A stretch of DNA of 47,542 nucleotides from Falsiroseomonas sp. (lineage in GTDB: Bacteria > Pseudomonadota > Alphaproteobacteria > Acetobacterales > Acetobacteraceae): the NCBI RefSeq assembly GCF_030695085.1, contig NZ_JAUYTS010000071.1, forward strand, positions 1 through 47,542, read 5' to 3'. Numbering within the stretch: the stretch's first letter is position 1; every line of letters starts with the position of its first letter. A model generated the notes under the pieces. That model was not told the origin of the DNA. It searched no databases and saw only the letters and a program-made list of their open reading frames with translations. The translations under genes were made by a program, and so were the position numbers. This document shows, piece by piece, positions 41,137-47,542 of the stretch.

Positions 41137-42744
41137 ATGATCACCAGCCTTTCCAAGCGCACCCTCCTCTCCGCGGGCGCCGCGGCCCTTGTGATGGGTG
41201 CCGTGCCCGGCGCGCGCGTCGCCCAGGCGCAGACGCCCCGCAACGCGCTGGTGATAGCGGGCACCATCGACGATCTTGTGGCGCTGGACCCGCACCACTC
41301 CTTTGAGGTGACCGGCAGCGACCTGCTGAAGAATGTCTATGACCAGTTGTTCATGCTGGACCCGACGAAGGACGCCGCCGAGCTTCAGCCGGGCCTGGCC
41401 GAGAGCTTCACCGTCTCCGAGGACGGCCGCACCTTCACCTTCCAGATCCGCCAGGGCGTGCGCTTCCATTCGGGCAACGCGCTGACCGCGGCCGATGTGG
41501 TCTATTCGCTGCGCCGCCCGCTGCTGATCAACCGCACGCCCGCCTTCATGTACCGCAGCGTCGGCCTGACGCGCGAAAACGTGGAGGAGACGGTGCGCCA
41601 GCTGGGCGATTTCACCGTCTCGGTCACCTTCAACCGTGCCTATGCGCCCAGCCTGATCCAGAACCTGTTCACCGCCACCATCGCCTCGGTGGTGGACAGC
41701 CGGCTGGTGCAGCAGAATGCCGGCGAGGACATGGGCAACACCTGGCTGAACCGCAACTCCGCGGCCTCCGGCGCCTATCGCATCGGGCGTTACCAGCCCA
41801 ATGAAAGCTATACGCTGGAGCGCAACGACAGCTGGTGGCGCGGCCGCGCCAATCTCCAGCGCGTCATCGTCCGCCACGTGTCCGAAGCCGCGACGCAGCG
41901 CCTGCTGCTGGAGCGTGGCGATGTGGATGTGGCGCGCAACCTGACGCCCACCGACATCACGGCCCTGCGCGGCCGGCCGAACCTCACCATCGCCGAATTC
42001 CCGCGCGGCACCATCCAGTATTTCAGCGCCAACATGACCTTCCCGCTGCTGTCGAACCCGAAGGTGGTGGAGGCGCTGAAGTACCTGGTGGACTATGACG
42101 GCATCGCCAACAACCTGCTGCCGGGCCAGGTGTTTCCGCACCAGAGCTTCATTCCCCGCGCCATCCTGGGCGCCGTGGACACGCGGCCCTACACCTACGA
42201 CCCCGACCGTGCCCGCCGCCTGCTGGCGGAGGCTGGCCACGGCAGCGGCATCGCGCTGACCATCGACACCGCCAACAGCTTCCCCTCGCTCGACGTGGCG
42301 CAGACGCTGCAGGCCAGCATGGCGCGCGGCGGCGTGCGGCTGGAAGTTCTGCCGGCCACCGGCGCGCAGGTGCTGGCCAAGTTCCGTGCGCGGAACCACC
42401 AGCTGTTCATTGGCATCTGGGGCCTGGGCTACCCGGACCCGCACTACAATGCCGACAGCTTCGCCCACAATCCGCCGGGCGCCGACAATCCGGGCAAGCT
42501 GACCTGGCGCAATGGCTGGGACATTCCCGAGCTGACCCGCCGCACCGAGGCCGCGATGACCGAGCGCGACCAGAACGCCCGCGCCGCCATCTACCGGCAG
42601 ATCCAGGAGGAGTTCATGAACACCTCCCCCTTCGCCATCTTCGCGCAGCAGCAGGTGCAGGTGGCGCATCGTTCCAACCTGACCGGCTACATGGCGAGCT
42701 CGCCGGGGCTGTCGGCCATCTACTGGCTCGCGAACAAGGGCTGA
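41137..42744 (+). CDS. Dipeptide/oligopeptide-type ABC receptor (SBP_bac_5)
   Basis: A 535-residue periplasmic receptor with a signal (SKRTLLSAGAAALVMG and cleavage after AQAQ). Landmarks are LVIAGTIDDLVALDPHHSFE, LAESFTVSEDGRTFTFQIRQ, GVRFHSGNALTAADVVYSL, ASGAYRIGRYQPNESYTLER and YDPDRARRLLAEAG, plus the late GIWGLGYPDPHYNADSFAHN segment. It heads a full five-gene transporter operon (receptor, two permeases, two ATPases), with the permease start 1 bp after its stop. The upstream region has GGAAG and an AT-richer promoter zone. Peptides or other oligomeric amides are the expected cargo; the exact ligand is unknown. Confidence 0.94.
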   Translation: MITSLSKRTLLSAGAAALVMGAVPGARVAQAQTPRNALVIAGTIDDLVALDPHHSFEVTGSDLLKNVYDQLFMLDPTKDAAELQPGLAESFTVSEDGRTFTFQIRQGVRFHSGNALTAADVVYSLRRPLLINRTPAFMYRSVGLTRENVEETVRQLGDFTVSVTFNRAYAPSLIQNLFTATIASVVDSRLVQQNAGEDMGNTWLNRNSAASGAYRIGRYQPNESYTLERNDSWWRGRANLQRVIVRHVSEAATQRLLLERGDVDVARNLTPTDITALRGRPNLTIAEFPRGTIQYFSANMTFPLLSNPKVVEALKYLVDYDGIANNLLPGQVFPHQSFIPRAILGAVDTRPYTYDPDRARRLLAEAGHGSGIALTIDTANSFPSLDVAQTLQASMARGGVRLEVLPATGAQVLAKFRARNHQLFIGIWGLGYPDPHYNADSFAHNPPGADNPGKLTWRNGWDIPELTRRTEAAMTERDQNARAAIYRQIQEEFMNTSPFAIFAQQQVQVAHRSNLTGYMASSPGLSAIYWLANKG

Positions 42745-42745
42745 G

Positions 42746-43786
42746 GTGAGCGTCGCATCGGGCGGGGCCGGCGCGCTGCGGGGCGTGCGCCGGGGCGGCG
42801 AGTTCGCCCTCCAGGTGGCGCTGACGCTGCTGGGCCTGCTGGCCGTGACCTTCTTCATCGGGCGCGTGGTTCCCATTGACCCGGTGCTGGCCGTGGTGGG
42901 CGACCAGGCGCCGCGTGACGTCTATGAGGCGGTGCGCATCGAGCTTGGGCTGGACCGGCCGCTCTGGGTGCAGTTCTGGCTCTACGTCCAGAAGATGGCG
43001 GTGGGGGATTTCGGCAATTCCCTCGTCACCAACCGGCCGGTGCTGGACGATATCGCGCGGGTGTTCCCCGCCACGCTGGAACTGGCCACCATCGCCACCA
43101 TCATCGGCGTGGCGCTGGGCGTGCCCATGGGCATCGCCGGCGCCGTGTACCAGGATCGCTGGCCGGACCAGCTGGTGCGCGTCATCGGCCTGGTGGGCTA
43201 TTCGGTGCCGATCTTCTGGCTCGGCATCATGGGGCTGCTGGTGTTCTACGGCATCCTGGGCTGGGTCGCGGGGCCGGGGCGGCTGGGCATCTTCTTCGAG
43301 GACATCGTGCCCGCCGTGACGGGCGTTATCCTGATCGACTCCGCCATCGCGGGCGAGTGGGAGGTGTTCTGGAACGCCGTCAGCCATGTGGTGCTGCCGG
43401 CGGCGGTGCTGGGGTATTTCTCCATCGCCTACATCGCGCGCATGACGCGCAGCTTCATGCTGGACCAGCTGAGCCAGGAATATGTGGTGACGGCCCGCGC
43501 CAAGGGGCTTTCCGAGGCGCGCATCATCTGGGTGCACGCGCTGCGCAACATCTCGGTGCAGCTCATCACCGTGATCGCGCTGTCCTATGCGCGGCTGCTG
43601 GAGGGGGCGGTGCTGACCGAAACGGTGTTCGCCTGGCCCGGCCTTGGCCGCTACCTCACCACCGCCCTGCTGGCCGCCGACATGAACGCGGTGCTGGGCG
43701 GCACGCTGGTGGTGGGCGCGGTTTTCGTCGGGCTGAACCTGTTGTCGGACGCGCTGTACAAGCTGATGGACCCGAGGGCGAAATGA
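42746..43786 (+). CDS. ABC permease, DppB/OppB-like
   Basis: A 346-residue inner-membrane subunit beginning with GTG 42746. Segments FALQVALTLLGLLAVTFFIG, VGDFGNSLVTNRPVLDDIAR, FPATLELATIATIIGVALGV and VGYSVPIFWLGIMGLLVFYG are typical, with the coupling loop QEYVVTARAKGLSEARIIWV and LLEGAVLTETVFAWPGLGRY near the end. The family usually has ~305-340 residues; the loop around 175-215 (PGRLGIFFEDIVPAVTGV) is of the long type. It overlaps the next permease by 4 bp. Confidence 0.95.
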   Translation: MSVASGGAGALRGVRRGGEFALQVALTLLGLLAVTFFIGRVVPIDPVLAVVGDQAPRDVYEAVRIELGLDRPLWVQFWLYVQKMAVGDFGNSLVTNRPVLDDIARVFPATLELATIATIIGVALGVPMGIAGAVYQDRWPDQLVRVIGLVGYSVPIFWLGIMGLLVFYGILGWVAGPGRLGIFFEDIVPAVTGVILIDSAIAGEWEVFWNAVSHVVLPAAVLGYFSIAYIARMTRSFMLDQLSQEYVVTARAKGLSEARIIWVHALRNISVQLITVIALSYARLLEGAVLTETVFAWPGLGRYLTTALLAADMNAVLGGTLVVGAVFVGLNLLSDALYKLMDPRAK

Positions 43787-44709
43787 ACAATCCGCGCGCC
43801 TCCGGCGCGACGACCACCTGGCGCGCGCAGCTCCTCACCGACACACCCGCATCCCGCAACCAGGCGCGGCTGGGGCAATTCTACCGCGGCTGGCTGCAGT
43901 TCAAGCGTAACAGGCTTGCGGTGCTGGGCCTGCTGATCGTGCTGCTGCTGATTGTGGTGGCGGCCTTCGCCCCCTGGATCGCGACGCATGACCCCTACGC
44001 GCAGGACCTCGCGCGCCGCCTGCTGCCGCCGGGCACGCCGGGCAACTGGTTCGGCACCGACGAGTTCGGGCGCGACACCTTCTCGCGCCTCGTCTACGGC
44101 GCGCGCATCACGCTGATGATCGTGGTACTGGTCGCGGCCATCGCGGCGCCCATCGGGCTGCTGGTGGGCACGGCCGCGGGTTATGCGGGCGGCTGGCTGG
44201 ACACGGTGCTGATGCGCGTCACCGACGTGTTCCTGGCCTTCCCCAGCCTGATCCTGGCGCTGGCTTTCGTGGCCGCACTCGGCCCGGGCATCGAGAACGC
44301 CATCATCGCCATCGCGCTGACCGCCTGGCCACCCTATGCGCGCATCGCCCGCGCCGAGACCATCACCATCCGCAACAGCGACTACATCGCCGTGGCGCGG
44401 ATGCAGGGGGCGCGGACGGCGCGCATCCTCTGGGCCTACATCATGCCGCTGTGTGTCGCGTCGCTGGTGGTGCGGGTCACGCTGGACATGGCGGGCATCA
44501 TCCTGACGGCGGCGGGGCTGGGCTTCCTGGGGCTTGGCGCGCAGCCGCCCATGGCGGAATGGGGCGCCATGATCTCGGCAGGGCGGCGCTATGTGCTGGA
44601 CCAGTGGTGGGTGGCGACCATCCCGGGCATCGCCATCATCACCGTCAGCCTCGCCTTCAACCTGCTGGGCGACGGGCTGCGCGACGTGCTGGACCCGCGC
44701 AAATCATGA
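43783..44709 (+). CDS. ABC permease, DppC/OppC-like
   Basis: A 308-residue subunit. A cytoplasmic N-terminus (FYRGWLQFKRNRLAVLGLL) leads to the first helix, then GNWFGTDEFGRDTFSRLVYG, the DppC-family hallmark, ITLMIVVLVAAIAAPIGLLV, and FLAFPSLILALAFVAALGPG. The coupling loop is NSDYIAVARMQGARTARILW, and GLGFLGLGAQPPMAEWGAMI is conserved near the end. ATG 43783 overlaps the DppB-like stop; its own stop overlaps the ATPase start (ATGA). Confidence 0.95.
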   Translation: MNNPRASGATTTWRAQLLTDTPASRNQARLGQFYRGWLQFKRNRLAVLGLLIVLLLIVVAAFAPWIATHDPYAQDLARRLLPPGTPGNWFGTDEFGRDTFSRLVYGARITLMIVVLVAAIAAPIGLLVGTAAGYAGGWLDTVLMRVTDVFLAFPSLILALAFVAALGPGIENAIIAIALTAWPPYARIARAETITIRNSDYIAVARMQGARTARILWAYIMPLCVASLVVRVTLDMAGIILTAAGLGFLGLGAQPPMAEWGAMISAGRRYVLDQWWVATIPGIAIITVSLAFNLLGDGLRDVLDPRKS

Positions 44710-45530
44710 GCACGCCGCTGCTGGAGGTCGAGGACCTCCGCGTCACCTTCCCCACCCCCACCGGGCCGTTCCACGCGGTGCGCGGGGTTTCCTTCACCCT
44801 GGGGCGGGAGCGGTTGGGCATCGTGGGCGAAAGCGGCTCGGGCAAGTCGCTCACCGGGCGGTCGCTGCTGCGGCTGCTGCCGGCGCATGCGAAGCTGGAA
44901 GCCAGGCGCCTGCGCTTCGATGGCAAGGATCTGTTGACCGCCTCCCCGCGCGAGATGCGCGCGCTGCGGGGAAAGCGCATCTCCCTGGTGCTGCAGGACC
45001 CGAAATATTCGCTCAACCCCGTGATGCGCGTGGGCGAGCAGATCGCGGAAGCCGTGCGCGACCGCGGCGACCCCAAGCGCCGCGCACTGGAAATGCTGGA
45101 GGCCGTGCGCATCCGCGACCCGGAGCGGGTGTATGGCCTGTATCCGCACGAGGTTTCGGGCGGCATGGGCCAGCGCATCATGATCGCGATGATGCTGGCA
45201 CCGGAACCTGACCTGTTGATCGCGGACGAACCGACCTCCGCCCTCGATGTCACGGTGCAGATGCAGGTGCTGGCCATCCTGGATGACCTGGTGGCCAAGC
45301 GCGGCATGGGGCTGATCTTCATCAGCCACGATCTCGACCTCGTTTCCTCCTTCTGCGACCGCGTTCTGGTCATGTACGGCGGTCGCGTGATGGAGGAACG
45401 CCACGCACGGGACCTGCGTGCCGCGACGCACCCCTACACCCGGGGTCTGCTCAACAGCCTGCCGCGCATCGACGATGACCGCGCCGAACTGCCCACCCTG
45501 CAACGCGACCCCGAATGGCTGAAGGAGTGA
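44706..45530 (+). CDS. ABC ATPase, DppD/OppD-like
   Basis: A 274-residue nucleotide-binding subunit. Walker A GESGSGKS, Q-loop LVLQDPKYSLNPVMRVGEQI, signature VSGGMGQRIMIAMML, Walker B LLIADEPTSALD and switch His in FISHDLDLVS are intact. It is shorter than typical DppD (~330 residues): after THPYTRGLLNSLPRIDDDR, the oligo_HPY domain is truncated and its usual Cys-rich iron-sulfur-type tail is missing. It ends 4 bp before the second ATPase. Confidence 0.95.
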   Translation: MSTPLLEVEDLRVTFPTPTGPFHAVRGVSFTLGRERLGIVGESGSGKSLTGRSLLRLLPAHAKLEARRLRFDGKDLLTASPREMRALRGKRISLVLQDPKYSLNPVMRVGEQIAEAVRDRGDPKRRALEMLEAVRIRDPERVYGLYPHEVSGGMGQRIMIAMMLAPEPDLLIADEPTSALDVTVQMQVLAILDDLVAKRGMGLIFISHDLDLVSSFCDRVLVMYGGRVMEERHARDLRAATHPYTRGLLNSLPRIDDDRAELPTLQRDPEWLKE

Positions 45531-45534
45531 CCGC

Positions 45535-46308
45535 ATGATCCATGTGCGGGACCTCACCGTCACCTTCGGCCAGGGTACCCGGTCCGTGCGCGCGGCACGC
45601 GACGTCAGCTTCACCGTGGCCAAGGGCGAGAGCTTCGGCCTGGTGGGCGAAAGCGGCTCGGGCAAGTCCACCGTGCTGCGTGTGCTGGCCGGGCTGAACC
45701 CGTACTGGACCGGCGAGGCGACGGTGGGCGGCGTGGCGGTGGCGGGCCGTGATGCGCGGCTGCCGCGCATGGTGCAGATGGTGTTCCAGGACCCCTACGC
45801 GTCGCTGCACCCGCGCCACACCGTGGACCGCGCATTGTCGGAACCGCTGGAAATCCAGGGCATCGGCGATGTGGGGCCGCGGGTGGAGCGGGCGCTGACG
45901 GATGTGGGCCTCGGTCCCGCCTTTCGCTTCCGCTACCCCAACCAGCTCTCCGGCGGGCAGCGCCAGCGCGTCGCCATCGCGCGCGCGCTGATGCTGGAAC
46001 CCAAGGTGCTGCTGCTGGATGAGCCGACCTCGGCGCTGGATGTCAGCGTGCAGGCGGAAATCCTGAACCTGCTGCGCCGCCTGCGCCAGGCGCATGGGCT
46101 GACGCTGCTGCTGGTCAGCCACAACCTCGCCGTCATCGCGCATATGTGCGACCGGCTGGCGGTGATGAATCGCGGCCAGGTGGTGGAGGAAATGGACGTG
46201 GCCACGCTGCGCCGCCAGGAACCGCGCGAGGCCTATACGCGCCAGCTTCTCCTCGCCAGCCGCGGCTACGACCGCGAGGTAGCGGCGGGCATCGTCACCT
46301 ACGACTGA
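45535..46308 (+). CDS. ABC ATPase, DppF/OppF-like
   Basis: A 257-residue nucleotide-binding subunit. Walker A GESGSGKST, Q-loop MVFQDPYASLHPRHTVDRAL, signature LSGGQRQRVAIARAL, Walker B LLLDEPTSALD and switch SHNLAVIAHM are all present. It is also shorter than typical DppF, ending soon after YTRQLLLASRGY with little of the C-terminal oligo_HPY domain. Together with the preceding four genes it completes a dipeptide-type importer. It is the last gene of the operon. Confidence 0.95.
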   Translation: MIHVRDLTVTFGQGTRSVRAARDVSFTVAKGESFGLVGESGSGKSTVLRVLAGLNPYWTGEATVGGVAVAGRDARLPRMVQMVFQDPYASLHPRHTVDRALSEPLEIQGIGDVGPRVERALTDVGLGPAFRFRYPNQLSGGQRQRVAIARALMLEPKVLLLDEPTSALDVSVQAEILNLLRRLRQAHGLTLLLVSHNLAVIAHMCDRLAVMNRGQVVEEMDVATLRRQEPREAYTRQLLLASRGYDREVAAGIVTYD

Positions 46309-46655
46309 GGGCCGGCCTTCGCGCGCCCATTTTCTCTGCGGCGATCTGGCCCGACGCCCCGGAATTGGAGGTCGCCGTGGCGACACCGTTCGCCGACCGG
46401 AAGCCCGAACCTCTGGCCTGCGCAGAAAGGTGACGGTCTCCGGCACCCCATCGCCAAGGCGTCGACCTTGCTGAGCCAGCGCCCGCCCGTCTTGCAGCGG
46501 CGCAGGGAGCACGGCTCGCATGGAAACTGGCGGAGGAGGTGCGACTCGGTACAGGCGGTCTCCAGGCCGGAGCCTTGGAGAGCAGGCTACTAGGCACCGG
46601 CGGAAGGACCGGGTCGCGGCCGGTCCACGCTCGCAACTCCGGGGTCTGAGAGCGT
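46309..46655. other. 347-bp non-coding region between convergent genes
   Basis: Only short frames occur and none looks coding. The stretch contains the 46606-46626 hairpin and otherwise nothing I can name: no repeat, transposase fragment or RNA gene was recognised. Confidence 0.6.
46606..46626. terminator. GC-rich hairpin between convergent genes, candidate bidirectional terminator
   Basis: GGACCGG, 7-base loop, CCGGTCC: a perfect 7-bp stem lying 30 bp beyond the end of the minus-strand gene and ~300 bp beyond the transporter operon. No T-run on either side. Confidence 0.4.
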
Positions 46656-47372
46656 TCAGCGCCGCCGCGGTCGATCCTCCCACACGGCTGAGACGCCCGC
46701 CGTCGAGAGCAACATGAGGCCGAGCCGCTCCGCGAAGCCCTGCGCGAAGCCGATGCCGTCGGCCGATGCGAAGGGGGCGTCGGACGCCCAGAGAGGGATC
46801 GACTGCTCGGGGTCGGCGTGCGTCAGTTCGACCCAGTAGAGCCGGATCTCCTCGCCTTTCCGCTCCCTCGTCTCGATGACGGTCCTGTGCTGGCGCGTGC
46901 GTGGGTTCTCCTTCTGGGTGACGTAGGAGCGGAGCGCGATGCCCTCGAAGGCCGTGAGCGGCATGCTCCAGGCTCTTCCATCCGCTTCGAGGGCAACGCC
47001 GGTCTCGGACAGGCTCAGGCGCAGCCGGGCTGGCGCGACGCGCGCCTTGGCCAAGTGCCAGAGCGCGCCGCCCCCCGCCGTCCCGACCGGCAGCAGCGTC
47101 AGGACTAGGATTGCCAGCGCGTCGTCACCCTCCGCAACGAGGGCTGAGACCGCGCCCAGCGCGGCGAAGCCGGCGGCGATCATCCCGAGCAGCCGCGCAT
47201 TGCGCCGATGGGCGCGACCGGGGGCAGCCGAGAGCCGCGCCGGCACCTGGCCGGGCGAGATCTGCCCGCCGGCTGCCTTGATCCAACCCGCGCGTTCCGC
47301 CTGCCGCTTGACGATGCGCGTGGGCAGATCATCCACGGCATGGCGCAGGGCGGGCTGATGGCGTTCGGACAC
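46656..47372 (-). CDS. Membrane-associated hypothetical protein with PH-like C-terminal region
   Basis: A 238-residue protein. The N-terminal ~55 residues are basic and soluble (LPTRIVKRQAERAGWIKAAG); two adjacent membrane helices follow (~62-80, LLGMIAAGFAALGAVSALVA; ~86-106, AILVLTLLPVGTAGGGALWH). The C-terminal half is beta-rich: LRLSLSETGVALEADGRAWS, MPLTAFEGIALRSYV, HRTVIETRERKGEEIRLYWV and ELTHADPEQSIPLWAS, which resembles bacterial PH-like domains found on membrane proteins. I do not recognise a named family, and the function is unknown. ATG 47372 is the first start. It stands alone in this window. Confidence 0.7.
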   Translation of the reverse strand: MSERHQPALRHAVDDLPTRIVKRQAERAGWIKAAGGQISPGQVPARLSAAPGRAHRRNARLLGMIAAGFAALGAVSALVAEGDDALAILVLTLLPVGTAGGGALWHLAKARVAPARLRLSLSETGVALEADGRAWSMPLTAFEGIALRSYVTQKENPRTRQHRTVIETRERKGEEIRLYWVELTHADPEQSIPLWASDAPFASADGIGFAQGFAERLGLMLLSTAGVSAVWEDRPRRR

Positions 47373-47542
47373 TGTTCCGATCTCCGGTTCTCGATGCTCC
47401 TGGTCGCATGCTCGCAGATCTCTTCACCGGGCACGATCCGCAGGAGCGCGATGCATCAGAGGAAAAGTCGACTTCACCGTATCCGTCGTCCTGACCCCAC
47501 GGCGGGTCGTGTCCCGGGTGGTGGTGTAGGAGGACCGAAGCC
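47373..47542. other. Terminal 170 bp, no gene assigned
   Basis: A 28-codon plus-strand frame (ATG 47408) is too short to support. The last bases, GTAGGAGGACCGAAGCC, look like a ribosome-binding site for a gene starting just beyond the window. Confidence 0.4.

Noticed and set aside
40693..42876. Long open frame (~727 codons) on the minus strand
   Set aside because: It is antisense to the peptide receptor; its product is Gly/Ala/His/Arg-rich without any family motif, typical of GC-rich shadow frames.
46309..46655. Degenerate gene remnant after the peptide transporter
   Set aside because: Short frames on both strands show no alignable motif, so non-coding is the simpler reading.
1..47542. CRISPR array, insertion sequence, integrase or phage genes
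   Set aside because: Read through for regularly spaced repeats, transposase motifs and terminal inverted repeats; none was found beyond the short 24-bp tandem at 10.0 kb.

Overview
The window is very GC-rich, densely coded DNA with GTG and TTG starts alongside ATG, many 1-4 bp gene overlaps, and many twin-arginine-like signal peptides. It carries several orphan periplasmic solute receptors of the Bug/TctC type. This points to an alphaproteobacterium, most likely of the Acetobacteraceae (Roseomonas-like); that assignment is inferred from gene style and content and was not tested by phylogeny. I found no insertion sequence, prophage or CRISPR array.

Layout. (1) 1-6.2 kb, housekeeping: a clipped exported protein, coaBC-dut (coenzyme A synthesis and dUTP hydrolysis), a DoxX membrane protein divergent from a LysR regulator with a perfect T-N11-A dyad between them, and a class A penicillin-binding protein coupled to a degenerate histidine-kinase-like protein. 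(2) 6.2-10.4 kb, minus strand: yggT, a DUF167 gene, folD, an EamA exporter, a PaiB-like flavin protein and a NUDIX hydrolase. A tRNA-Ala(CGC) with a strong promoter follows on the plus strand. (3) 10.6-14.8 kb, plus strand: phnD-phnE without an ATPase, a calcineurin-fold protein with a broken metal site, a DUF72 protein and an SH3-like lipoprotein. (4) 14.8-17.0 kb, minus strand: a MerA/Lpd-type flavoprotein coupled to a TVP38/TMEM64 membrane protein.

(5) 17.1-23.8 kb is a seven-gene, tightly overlapping operon: NMT1-type receptor, cysteine hydrolase, ABC ATPase, permease, acyl-CoA dehydrogenase, an amidohydrolase-fold protein lacking the usual HxH, and an acyl-CoA ligase. It reads as an uptake-and-catabolism unit for an unknown carboxylic acid or amide. 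(6) 24.0-25.8 kb: an orphan membrane hybrid histidine kinase. (7) 25.9-28.2 kb: a TauE/SafE exporter with a possible 37-residue leader peptide, divergent from a histidinol-dehydrogenase paralogue that resembles sulfopropanediol dehydrogenase.

(8) 28.2-40.7 kb is an accessory catabolic region. It contains an M81 metallopeptidase with an orphan peptide receptor; a Bug receptor followed by a LysR gene; a minus-strand set of frameshifted Bug receptor, MBL-fold hydrolase and carboxymuconolactone-decarboxylase-like protein; and a divergent five-gene operon of Bug receptor, crotonase, two MaoC-type half-proteins and a class III CoA transferase. (9) 41.1-46.3 kb is a complete dipeptide/oligopeptide-type ABC transporter. 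(10) 46.3 kb to the end holds a non-coding stretch and an unrecognised membrane protein.

The recurring theme is scavenging of small organic acids, amides and peptides by high-affinity receptors beside CoA-dependent or hydrolytic enzymes. The most interesting candidates are the seven-gene operon, the HisD-like/TauE pair with its small ORF, and several enzymes whose canonical active-site residues are replaced.
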